Positions 25,101-32,044 of a stretch of DNA of 64,000 nt are shown piece by piece. Origin of the DNA: Streptomyces toyocaensis. GTDB taxonomy: Bacteria > Actinomycetota > Actinomycetes > Streptomycetales > Streptomycetaceae. The notes under the pieces are model-generated. The model saw nothing but the letters and a program-made list of their open reading frames with translations, was not told where the DNA came from and did no database searches. Position 1 is the first letter of the stretch. Each line of letters begins with the position of its first letter. The translations under genes were made by a program, and so were the position numbers. The stretch covers positions 21,831 through 85,830 of the forward strand of contig NZ_JFCB01000031.1 in NCBI RefSeq assembly GCF_000725125.1, read 5' to 3'.

Positions 25101-25598
25101 TCACCGCGTCGTGTGGCGGTACCGGGTCCACATCGGCAGGCCGAACCAGCACAGCAGGTACCAGCCCACCACGCCGGCCACCAGGTAGGGAACGAAGTCG
25201 TCATGGGTGGCCACGCGCAGGATGAGCAGCAGCGAGGCACTGGTGGTGGCGAGCAGGAGCAGCAGGCCGAGCAGGGTGAGCCGGGAGGCCCACCGCACGG
25301 CCTGCGGTTTGATGCGGCGTCCGGAGACGAGCCGGTGCAGGGAGACCGGGCCTATGAGCGCGCCGGTGGCGCAGGCGCCGAGGACGACGGTGGTGATGTA
25401 GATCGTCCGGTCGGTGTCGGACAGGTCCGCGTACTTCGGTGTGAACACGACGGTCAGCAGGAAACCGAAGAGGATCTGCACACCCATCTGGGCGACCCGG
25501 ACCTCCTGGATGAGCTCCGTCCACATCCGGTCCGCTCTCTCGTCCTCGGTCTCGTTGCGACCCCGGCGCCTGACCTCGCCCCGCTCCGTGTCCGACAC
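25101..25598 (-). CDS. DUF6328 family membrane protein
   Basis: A 165-residue membrane protein. A charged N-terminus (about 1-30) is followed by four hydrophobic segments (about 37-55, 68-90, 105-125, 135-155). The segment RVAQMGVQILFGFLLTVVF matches what I recall of DUF6328. Function is unknown. The start GTG at 25598 has an AAGGAGG ribosome-binding site six bases away. It is divergent from the small gene at 25747. Confidence 0.8.
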   Translation of the reverse strand: MSDTERGEVRRRGRNETEDERADRMWTELIQEVRVAQMGVQILFGFLLTVVFTPKYADLSDTDRTIYITTVVLGACATGALIGPVSLHRLVSGRRIKPQAVRWASRLTLLGLLLLLATTSASLLLILRVATHDDFVPYLVAGVVGWYLLCWFGLPMWTRYRHTTR

Positions 25599-25746
25599 GG
25601 TGCCTCCTTGTACGTGCGTATCGGTGAATTCACCTCCCCGCCTTCCCCGAAAGCCGCCGTCCTCCCAGGCCGGGTCCGGTTTGGGGGCGTGGGGCACGGT
25701 TACACGGACGACGGCGATGACACCGAGGCCAGGAGGTCGGGGACGC

Positions 25747-26085
25747 ATGTCGGACACCCAGCTCACCGTGACGCTCAGCGGCGGGAACGTCGAGGACGCC
25801 CGAGCGGTCGTCCGGGCCCTGGAGGGCGCCTTCGGGGCGCCGGACCAGCGTCCCTCCGAGGAGCACGCGACGGTCCGCGTGGCGACGTTCACCGGGGAGG
25901 GGACCGGGGACGCCGGGGAGGCGGACGCCGGGTCGCTGTCGTCGCCGGTGACCGTCACCGTGCAGGGCACCCCGGAGGCGGTACGGCGGGCGAGCGACAC
26001 CCTCACGCGGTCCTTCGCGGCGCGCGACGAGGGCGCCGTCTCCGGCGACCAGGAGCAGGAGAGGCAACTGCTCCTCCAGCCGTGA
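25747..26085 (+). CDS. Hypothetical protein (112 aa)
   Basis: No domain is recognised. The protein begins SDTQLTVTLSGGNVEDARAVV, then an acidic, Gly/Ala-rich middle and a second VTVTVQGTPEAVRRASD segment, giving two similar beta-alpha units (strand plus helix) about 70 residues apart that suggest a small alpha/beta fold. Composition and G/C third positions support a real gene. It ends nine bases from the convergent aldo-keto reductase end. Confidence 0.6.
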   Translation: MSDTQLTVTLSGGNVEDARAVVRALEGAFGAPDQRPSEEHATVRVATFTGEGTGDAGEADAGSLSSPVTVTVQGTPEAVRRASDTLTRSFAARDEGAVSGDQEQERQLLLQP

Positions 26086-26094
26086 TCCGCACCG

Positions 26095-27078
26095 CTACCA
26101 GCGGGATTCGACCTGGTCCTTGATCCGCCGGTCGTACAGGTCCCGGATCGCCGTGAGCGTCGCGTCGGACAGCTCCGGCAGCCGGGCGGCGGCCGCGTTG
26201 GCACGCGCCTGCTCCGGCGAGCGGGCGCCGGGGATGACGGTGGTGACGCCGGGCTGCTGGATGATCCAGCGCAGGGCCAGCTGGGCCGGGGTGTATCCCT
26301 CGGGGGCGAGCGCGGCGAACTCGGCGGCGGCCTCGACGCCGGTCGCGTAGTCGACGCCGGAGAAGGTCTCGCCCTGGTCGAAGGCCTCGCCCTGCCGGTT
26401 GTAGGTACGGTGGTCGTTCTCGGCGAAGACGGTGTCCCGGGTGTACTTGCCCGTCAGCAGTCCGGAGGCGAGCGGGACGCGGGCGATGATGCCGACGCCC
26501 GCCTCGCGGGCGGCCGGGAGCACCTCGCGCAGCGGCTTCATGCGGAACGGGTTGAGGATGATCTGCACACTCGCCACGTTCGGCCGGGCGATGGCGGTCA
26601 GCGCCTCCGCGCAGGTCTCGACGCTGACGCCGTAGGCGGCGATGCGCTCCTCCTCCACCAGGGTGTCGAGGGCGTCGAAGACCTCGTCGGTGGAGTAGAC
26701 GGGGGTCGGCGGGCAGTGCAGCTGCACCAGGTCGACGCGGTCGACGCCGAGGTTGCGCCGCGAGCGGTCGTTCCAGGCGCGGAAGTTGTCCAGGACGTAG
26801 TTCCCGGGGATCTGGTCGACCCGGCGGCCCATCTTGGTGGCGACCAGCACGTGCAGGTCGGGCCGCCCGCTGAGGAACGAGGCGATGGTCTGCTCGCTGC
26901 GTCCGTCGCCGTAGACGTCGGCGGTGTCGAAGAAGGTGACCCCCGACTCGGCGGCCGTCTCGAGCACCGCGAGGGCTTCCTTGTCGTCGACGTCGCCCCA
27001 GTCCGCCCCGAGTTGCCATGTGCCGAGACCGACCACGGAGGCGTGCTGTCCCGACCTGTCGAATGTGCGCTCGTCCAT
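26095..27078 (-). CDS. Aldo/keto reductase
   Basis: The 327-residue protein has the aldo/keto reductase TIM barrel: N-terminal VVGLGTWQLG, the catalytic FFDTADVYGDGRSEQTI (Asp, Tyr) near residue 50, the LQLHCPPT-type region around residue 120 and the cofactor-binding C-terminal TTVIPGARSPEQ. It should reduce carbonyl compounds with NADPH; the substrate is unknown. The ATG at 27078 is used. It lies 62 bases after the RNase HI start-side neighbour on the same strand, but a functional link is not evident. Confidence 0.9.
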   Translation of the reverse strand: MDERTFDRSGQHASVVGLGTWQLGADWGDVDDKEALAVLETAAESGVTFFDTADVYGDGRSEQTIASFLSGRPDLHVLVATKMGRRVDQIPGNYVLDNFRAWNDRSRRNLGVDRVDLVQLHCPPTPVYSTDEVFDALDTLVEEERIAAYGVSVETCAEALTAIARPNVASVQIILNPFRMKPLREVLPAAREAGVGIIARVPLASGLLTGKYTRDTVFAENDHRTYNRQGEAFDQGETFSGVDYATGVEAAAEFAALAPEGYTPAQLALRWIIQQPGVTTVIPGARSPEQARANAAAARLPELSDATLTAIRDLYDRRIKDQVESRW

Positions 27079-27141
27079 GCAGGTCAGTCTGTCATCCGGA
27101 GCCGCCCGGCCGGCGGGCGGCTCCGCCGTCGCGGTGCCCGT

Positions 27142-27840
27142 TCAGACGCTCTGGGCGGTCCGGCACTCGGGGTGGCCCCAGCCCTGGTCGTTCTTGGCGA
27201 TGGGCTCGCCGGCCGCGTAGGACCGTCCGCACGGGCAGCGGCCCGGGAACTTCGCCTTGATGGTGCGGGACGACGTGCCGCCGCCGCGCTGCCGGGGCGC
27301 CCTGGCCCCGCCGGAGCCCCGCTTCGCGGCGCCGCCCGCCGGGCGGTCCGGGGCGGCCGGCGGCTCGGGCGAGCCCAGCGCGCTGCCGGCGTCCTGCTGG
27401 GCGGTGGCCGCCTGGCTGGCCGCGCGGTCGGCGAAGTCGTTGAGCCGGTCGCCGTCGACCTGGTGGGCCGGGACGTAGCGGAACTCCACCGAGCGGTTCT
27501 GCAGGAGGCCGTCGATGCGGACGACGAGTTCCTGGTTGGCGACCGGTTTGCCGGCCGCCGTGCGCCAGCCGTTGCGCTTCCAGCCGGGCAGCCAGGTGGT
27601 GACGGCCTTCATGGCGTACTGCGAGTCCATCCGCACCTCGAGCGGCACGGCGGGGTCGGTCGCCGCCAGCAGCCGCTCCAGGGCGGTGAGTTCGGCGATG
27701 TTGTTGGTGGCCGTGCCGAGCGCGCCCGCCTCCCAGCGGACCGGCCTCCCGGACGCGTCGGCGACCACCCAGGCCCAGCCGGCGGGCCCGGGATTTCCCT
27801 TCGAAGCCCCGTCGCACGCGGCCACAACACGTTCACGCAT
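27142..27840 (-). CDS. RNase H1-like protein with C-terminal zinc motif
   Basis: A 232-residue protein. The N-terminal 150 residues form an RNase HI domain, which cuts RNA in RNA-DNA hybrids: the four acidic catalytic positions are visible in ACDGASKGNPGPAGW (Asp), NNIAELTALERLL (Glu), RMDSQYAMKAV (Asp) and RLNDFADRAA (Asp). A Pro/Gly/Ala linker follows, then a C-terminal Cys/His cluster (CPCGRSYAAGEPI, then GHPEC) that could bind zinc. An ATG at 27852 is also possible; 27840 gives the usual MRERVVAACDG. Remembered as an S. coelicolor RNase HI near clpP3/4. Confidence 0.85.
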   Translation of the reverse strand: MRERVVAACDGASKGNPGPAGWAWVVADASGRPVRWEAGALGTATNNIAELTALERLLAATDPAVPLEVRMDSQYAMKAVTTWLPGWKRNGWRTAAGKPVANQELVVRIDGLLQNRSVEFRYVPAHQVDGDRLNDFADRAASQAATAQQDAGSALGSPEPPAAPDRPAGGAAKRGSGGARAPRQRGGGTSSRTIKAKFPGRCPCGRSYAAGEPIAKNDQGWGHPECRTAQSV

Positions 27841-27882
27841 GCGCCCGATCATGTCATGCGCGGGCGGGGAGCCCCGCCCCGC

Positions 27883-28370
27883 TCAGTCGGCGTCGCTCGT
27901 CTTCGGCGTCCCGCCCGTGGTCGCCGTGACGTCATCACGGAACGTTCGCGCTCTCGGGGTCGCCGATCGCGGCGAACCGCCCCGACGGCGTGTCCACCGG
28001 GCCGAAGCGCAGCACACCGCCGCGCCGGGCCGCCCGGGCCACCGCCTCGTCGCGGTTCCGCGACGGTGAAGCGGACGTCGATGTACGGCGGCACCCCGGG
28101 CGGGAAGCCGTCCGTCGTCCGCGTCCGGCCGAGCACGCTGCGCTTCCCCGGGTCGTGGATCCGGACGTCCGGCCCGTCCTGGAACCGCTCGGAGCGGCAG
28201 GAGGACCCCGCCGGGGTCGCAGGCGAGGCGCAGGAGGCCGAAGTCGCCGACCCGCATCTGCTTCGTCAGCGGTTCGCCGGCGTCGTCGGATCCGGGCGGC
28301 GGTCGCGGCGGCGTCGTCGGATCTGGGCGGCGGTCGCGGCGGCGGCGTCGGCCTGGCCGCCGGCACGCGG
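27883..28370 (-). pseudogene. Broken two-domain VOC (glyoxalase-fold) gene
   Basis: Recognisable glyoxalase-fold pieces lie in different minus-strand frames: MRVGDFGLLRLACDPGGVLL (end of a first VOC domain), VPPYIDVRFTVAE (start of a second-domain strand), then, shifted, DEAVARAARRGGVLRFGPVD followed by TPSGRFAAIGDPESA and a stop. The order is that of tandem VOC-domain proteins. At least two frameshifts are needed to join them. The 5' part is replaced by tandem repeat (28280-28341) and the N-terminal domain start is missing. It is not expected to give a working protein. Confidence 0.6.
28280..28341. repeat. 31-bp tandem duplication inside broken VOC gene
   Basis: A 31-base unit (28280-28310) is repeated directly at 28311-28341 with one C/T difference, and a partial third copy begins at 28342. 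The unit is CGG-rich and falls in the helical TAA(Q/R)IR part of the VOC pseudogene, so replication slippage here probably contributed to the frame loss. Confidence 0.85.
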
Positions 28371-28439
28371 CACGTCTTCCCCGGCGGTCCCGGCTGTGCT
28401 TGCCTGGGGAGCCGTTTCGCCGGCCGGGGGAACCGCCGT

Positions 28440-29348
28440 ATGCGCAGGACGTGGATCGTGTCCGTGGTGCTCGCCGCCACGCTGCTCGGGGCGTGCACCG
28501 ACCCGTCGTCCGGGCCCGAGGCCGGGCCGCCGGCCCCCGCGTCGGCCCGGCCGTCGTCCACCACCCACCAGCGGCCCGCCGCGACCGCCCCGGCCGTGGA
28601 CCCGCCCACGGTGCTGTACCTCGGGGACTCCCTGGCGATGGAGAACCAGGAGGTGCTCGGGACGGAACTGCGCGGACGGCTGCACGCCCGCTACACGAGC
28701 GCGCCCCACTCGGGCACCACGCTCTGCGACTACCTGGAGGGCTCCGCCGGGCGGTCCCTCGTGCCGGCGTCGGACAAGGCGGCGGCGCTGGTGCGGAAAC
28801 TGCGCCCCGACTACGTGGTGCTGCAGTTCTGGGGCAATGCCTGGGACTACACACCGTGCATGGACGGGCTCACCCACGACGCCTCGAAGGAGCGGTACCT
28901 CGAGCGGTACGCGGCCGACGCGCGACGCCTGACCGAGCAGATCCGCTCGGCGGGCGGGGGCGCAGGGCCGCGGATCGTCTGGGTGCTGCAGGGCCCCGAC
29001 CCGATCAGCCCCGACCGGGTGCGCCGGGTGAACGCGCTCTACGAGCGGCGGGCCGCCGGCTCCGGCGACCTCGTGGCCGACGCGGGGCGGACGGTGAGCC
29101 CGGCGGGCGCGCGGTACACCTGGGCGCAGTACCTGCCGTGCGACGCCTACGAGCGTGCCCACCCGGACTACTGCACGCAGCCCGGCGGCGACCGGACGGC
29201 CCTGCACCGCGACGACGACTACCTGCACTTCTGCCTGGCCCCCACGACGTCCACTCCGAAGCCGTGCCCGGTCCGGTCGCCGGGGATCCTGCGGTTCGCG
29301 AGGGAGATCACCCGGGTGATCTCCCGGGAGCACGCGCGCACGGACTGA
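28440..29348 (+). CDS. Secreted SGNH/GDSL-type lipoprotein
   Basis: A 302-residue lipoprotein. The N-terminus has a signal peptide with lipobox LLGAC (cysteine about residue 19), then a Pro/Ala/Ser linker to about residue 55. The domain begins VLYLGDSLAMENQEV, with the block I GDSL serine of SGNH hydrolases. A conserved WGNAWDY (block III-like Gly/Asn) and late DDDYLHFC (block V-like Asp/His) support an SGNH fold. It probably removes acyl groups from a surface polymer or lipid; substrate unknown. A hairpin at 29398 separates it from the convergent VOC gene. Confidence 0.8.
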   Translation: MRRTWIVSVVLAATLLGACTDPSSGPEAGPPAPASARPSSTTHQRPAATAPAVDPPTVLYLGDSLAMENQEVLGTELRGRLHARYTSAPHSGTTLCDYLEGSAGRSLVPASDKAAALVRKLRPDYVVLQFWGNAWDYTPCMDGLTHDASKERYLERYAADARRLTEQIRSAGGGAGPRIVWVLQGPDPISPDRVRRVNALYERRAAGSGDLVADAGRTVSPAGARYTWAQYLPCDAYERAHPDYCTQPGGDRTALHRDDDYLHFCLAPTTSTPKPCPVRSPGILRFAREITRVISREHARTD

Positions 29349-29397
29349 CCACGGGGTGCGAGAACCGACGGCGGCCGGCTCATCGGGACGGGCCCCG

Positions 29398-29427
29398 GCG
29401 CGGGAGCGCGCGTCGTCGGTCCCGCGC
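29398..29427. terminator. Hairpin between convergent genes
   Basis: Eight-base perfect arms GCGCGGGA (29398-29405) and TCCCGCGC (29420-29427) with a 14-base loop lie between the SGNH lipoprotein stop (29348) and the end of the convergent VOC gene (29439). No T-tract. Probable terminator, mainly for the minus-strand gene side. Confidence 0.4.
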
Positions 29428-29438
29428 GGTCGCCGGCC

Positions 29439-29921
29439 TCACTCGCCCGCGTACGCCTCCTCCAGGGCGGCGAGGTCGATCTTGCCCATCGACATCATGG
29501 CCTTCATGGCGCGGTCGGCCTTCCGCCGGTCCGGGTCGCTGATCATCTCGGTCAGCCGCACCGCGTTGACCTGCCACGAGACGCCGAACCGGTCCTTGAG
29601 CCAGCCGCACGGGCCGTGCTCGCCGCCGCCCTCGACGAGCTTCTCCCAGTAGTGGTCGATCTCCGCCTGGCCGGCGCAGTCGAGCTGGAAGGAGATCGCC
29701 TCGTTGAACGTGAACTCGGGTCCGCCGTTCAGCGCGACGAACTTCTGGCCGTTGGCCGTGAACTCGACGGTGAGCACGGAGCCCTCGGCGCCGGGCGCGG
29801 CACCGGTGTTCCGGACGACGTCGCCGAGGCCGGCGTTCTCGAAGACCGACACGTAGAAGTTCGCCGCCTCCTCGGCCTGGCCGTCGAACCAGAGACACGT
29901 GGTGAATCCGTCGGTGGTCAT
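29439..29921 (-). CDS. VOC family protein (PhnB-like)
   Basis: The 160-residue protein belongs to the PhnB/3-demethylubiquinone methyltransferase-like group of the vicinal oxygen chelate fold: CLWFDGQAEEAANFYVSVF at the N-terminus, ISFQLDCAGQAEIDHYWEKL in the middle, then CGWLKDRFGVSWQV. Such proteins often have no known enzyme activity. The ATG at 29921 is preceded by GGGAGGT. It is divergent from the clpP3-clpP4 operon, with the PopR-type boxes between them. Confidence 0.85.
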   Translation of the reverse strand: MTTDGFTTCLWFDGQAEEAANFYVSVFENAGLGDVVRNTGAAPGAEGSVLTVEFTANGQKFVALNGGPEFTFNEAISFQLDCAGQAEIDHYWEKLVEGGGEHGPCGWLKDRFGVSWQVNAVRLTEMISDPDRRKADRAMKAMMSMGKIDLAALEEAYAGE

Positions 29922-30012
29922 GAGTACCTCCCGGGTGGGGGAACGCTGTCACGGGTGTCGACTCCCCGGCGCCGCGGAACTCATCGCCGCGTGCGCCGTC
30001 GCGGGCGGGCGC

Positions 30013-30042
30013 TCTGCCCGTGGCGAATCTGCCGCGGGCAGA
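30013..30042 (+). promoter_or_regulatory. Two abutting PopR-type boxes upstream of clpP3
   Basis: A perfect dyad TCTGCC-GCG-GGCAGA (30028-30042) directly follows an imperfect one, TCTGCC-CGT-GGCGAA (30013-30027). The PopR box as I recall it from S. lividans is TTCTGCC-N3-GGCAGAA, so the downstream copy matches at both halves. They lie about 90-120 bases before the clpP3 start. Activation of the operon by PopR, whose gene lies just downstream, is the expected function. Confidence 0.8.
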
Positions 30043-30131
30043 GTTCTCCCCGCTCACCACGCCGGCCGGTCGACAGTGGGTGACACGCGGTCACCCGGCC
30101 GCGTGCCGACGAGCGACCACCAGGAGCGCCG

Positions 30132-30788
30132 ATGTCCCCACTCACCGCCGGCCCGTGGCCGGCCACGCTGCCCCGGGCCGAGGACGGCGACACCCCGCCC
30201 ACCGCGTTCGACGACCAGCTCGCTGCCCAGTTGCTGGCGCAGCGGATCGTGCTGCTGGGCACGCAGGTCGACGAGGTCTCCGCGAACCGGGTCTGCGCGC
30301 AGTTGCTCATCCTTTCCGCGGAGGACCCGCGCACCGACATCAGCCTGTACGTCAACAGCCCCGGCGGCTCGGTGCACGCGGGTCTGGCCATCTACGACAC
30401 GATGCGGCTGATCCCCAACGACGTCTCCACCCTGGCGATGGGCTTCGCGGCCAGCATGGGGCAGTTCCTGCTCTGCGTCGGCACGCCGGGCAAGCGCTAC
30501 GCGCTGCCCAACGCGCGCATCATGATGCACCAGCCGTCGGGCGGCATCGGGGGCACCACCGCCGACATCGAGATCCAGGCGCAGAACCTGGAGTTCACCA
30601 AGCGGACCATCGAGCGGATCACCGCCGAGCACACCGGACAGACCCCGGAGACCATCTCCCGGGACGGCGACCGGGACCGCTGGTTCACGGCCGAGCAGGC
30701 CCGGGAGTACGGGATGGTCGACCGGGTGGTGGAGTCGCTGGACGACATCCGCCCGGCCGCGACACGGCGCAGGATGGGGCTGCAGTGA
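30132..30788 (+). CDS. clpP3: ATP-dependent protease subunit ClpP3
   Basis: A 218-residue Clp peptidase subunit. The triad is intact: Ser108 (GFAASMGQ), His133 (MMHQPSGG) and Asp182 (DGDRDRWF). The oligomer motif VNSPGGSV and the N-terminal propeptide region of about 25 residues are normal. ClpP subunits assemble as two rings and degrade proteins delivered by Clp ATPases. The stop overlaps the clpP4 start by one base (TGATG), so the two subunits are translationally coupled. Regulation is by PopR through the boxes at 30013-30042; in Streptomyces this operon is normally silent while ClpP1P2 degrade PopR. Confidence 0.9.
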   Translation: MSPLTAGPWPATLPRAEDGDTPPTAFDDQLAAQLLAQRIVLLGTQVDEVSANRVCAQLLILSAEDPRTDISLYVNSPGGSVHAGLAIYDTMRLIPNDVSTLAMGFAASMGQFLLCVGTPGKRYALPNARIMMHQPSGGIGGTTADIEIQAQNLEFTKRTIERITAEHTGQTPETISRDGDRDRWFTAEQAREYGMVDRVVESLDDIRPAATRRRMGLQ

Positions 30789-31390
30789 TGGGGACGTACA
30801 CGATTCCGAACGTCGTCGAGCGCACGCCGCGGGGCGAGCGGTCCTACGACGTGTTCAGCCGGCTGCTGTCCGAGCGGATCATCTTCCTCGGGACCGAGAT
30901 CGACGACGGTGTCGCCAACGTCGTCATCGCCCAGCTCCTGCACCTGGAGTCGGCGGCCCCGGAGAGCGAGATCGCGGTCTACATCAACTCCCCCGGCGGC
31001 TCGTTCACCTCGCTCATGGCGATCTACGACACGATGACGTTCATCCGGGCGCCGGTGTCGACCTTCTGCGTCGGGCAGGCGGCCTCGACGGCGGCCGTGC
31101 TGCTGGCCGGCGGGGACCCGGGGCGGCGGTTCGTCCTGGAGCACGCGCGCGTGCTGCTCGGGCAGCCGGCCGCGGGCGGGGCGCGCGGCACGGCGTCCGA
31201 CCTGTCGCTGCGGGCCAAGGAGATGGTGCGGATCCGCGCCCAGGTCGAGGAGGTGCTGGCCCGGCACACGCACCACGACGTGGCGGCGCTGCGGGCGGAC
31301 ATGGACCGCGACAAGGTGTTCACCGCGCGGGAGGCCGTGGCGTACGGCCTGGCCGACGAGGTGCTGACCCGGCGCCTGACCGCGGTGTGA
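30788..31390 (+). CDS. clpP4: ClpP4 subunit lacking the catalytic histidine
   Basis: The 200-residue protein is clearly a ClpP paralogue (INSPGGSFTS, GQAASTAAVLL, VEEVLARHTHHD). Ser100 and Asp175 of the triad are present, but the position of the catalytic histidine is Gly125: the usual IHQPxGG is LGQPAAGG. It is therefore predicted to be unable to cleave alone and to serve as a partner ring for ClpP3 in a mixed tetradecamer. Its ATG overlaps the clpP3 stop (TGATG). The same substitution may be normal for ClpP4 in the genus; I cannot confirm that from memory. Confidence 0.9.
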   Translation: MGTYTIPNVVERTPRGERSYDVFSRLLSERIIFLGTEIDDGVANVVIAQLLHLESAAPESEIAVYINSPGGSFTSLMAIYDTMTFIRAPVSTFCVGQAASTAAVLLAGGDPGRRFVLEHARVLLGQPAAGGARGTASDLSLRAKEMVRIRAQVEEVLARHTHHDVAALRADMDRDKVFTAREAVAYGLADEVLTRRLTAV

Positions 31391-31417
31391 GGCGCCGGGC
31401 GGTGCGACGGGCCCGGG

Positions 31418-31798
31418 TCAGGCGGCCAGGCACAGTCCGTTGTGCGCGGAGCCGGACACGCCCCGGGGTGCGGAGGCCCGCCGGGCGGTGACGCGGACGA
31501 GCTCTCCGTGGGCCCGGGAGAGCAGGTCGCCGAGGCCGAGGCCGAGCGCCTGTGCGGCGGCCGCGAGGACCTCCGATGAGGCCTCCTTGCGGCCCCGCTC
31601 GACTTCCGACAGGTAGGGCATGGAGATGCGGGCCTCGTCGGCGACGTCCTTCAGCGTCCGCTCCTGGGCGAGCCGTTCCCTGCGCAGCACGTCGCCGACG
31701 AGGTCGCGCCACAGGGGCTCTCTGGGGGCGGGGGCCGGCGCGGCCGGGGCCGGTCGCAGGGGGATGACGCGGGCGTCGTTCACCAGTGGATTGGTCAT
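31418..31798 (-). CDS. popR: PopR, activator of clpP3-clpP4
   Basis: The 126-residue protein has a Cro/CI-type helix-turn-helix at about residues 36-95 (TLKDVADEARISMPYLSEVE followed by RGRKEASSEVLAAAA), very like ClgR and PopR. It ends in GLCLAA: a C-terminal Leu-Ala-Ala like the ssrA tag, matching the report that PopR is degraded by ClpP1P2 through two terminal alanines. When ClpP1P2 is absent, PopR would accumulate and turn on clpP3-clpP4, whose operator lies upstream. The gene converges on clpP4 (27 bases). The long N-terminal extension (about 30 residues, Pro-rich) has no known role. Confidence 0.85.
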   Translation of the reverse strand: MTNPLVNDARVIPLRPAPAAPAPAPREPLWRDLVGDVLRRERLAQERTLKDVADEARISMPYLSEVERGRKEASSEVLAAAAQALGLGLGDLLSRAHGELVRVTARRASAPRGVSGSAHNGLCLAA

Positions 31799-31936
31799 TT
31801 CCCCAGCCTAGGAATTCGGGGCCGGAGGGGAAGGGAGCGGCGTTCCGCCCTGAGTGAAGGCGGCCCGGGCCCCGCCTCGGGCTGCCCGGCGGGGTACGTG
31901 GGCGTACTCTGGGACGCAGGCGAGCCGGCCCGTGCG

Positions 31937-31967
31937 CACCAGTTTTCGAGTTGCTCGAAAACTGGTG
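31937..31967. repeat. Perfect 14-bp inverted repeat upstream of sigL
   Basis: Bases 31937-31950 and 31954-31967 are perfectly complementary around a three-base TTG loop. The inner part is AT-rich (GTTTTCGAG/CTCGAAAAC). The repeat ends one base before the -35 element of the SigB-type promoter at 31969. It may be an operator for a dimeric regulator, or a hairpin insulating sigL from upstream transcription. Confidence 0.85.
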
Positions 31968-31968
31968 G

Positions 31969-31993
31969 GCATGGGTCTCTGTGAGCTGGGTAC
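31969..31993 (+). promoter_or_regulatory. SigB-type promoter of the SigL-like gene
   Basis: GCATG (31969-31973) and GGGTAC (31988-31993), 14 bases apart, match the Streptomyces SigB consensus GNNTN-N14-16-GGGTAC. The expected start is near 32000, giving a leader of about 45 bases to the ATG at 32045. Published work I remember places SigL under SigB, in agreement. Confidence 0.7.
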
Positions 31994-32044
31994 TCGCGAG
32001 GCTCAGGCACATGGCAGCAGCCGTGACGTTCGTGGGGAGAGGCA

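Noticed and set aside
26410..28932. Long plus-strand frame opposite the aldo-keto reductase and RNase HI genes
   Set aside because: The amino acid composition is that of an antisense frame and no motif is present; the minus-strand genes have intact catalytic motifs.
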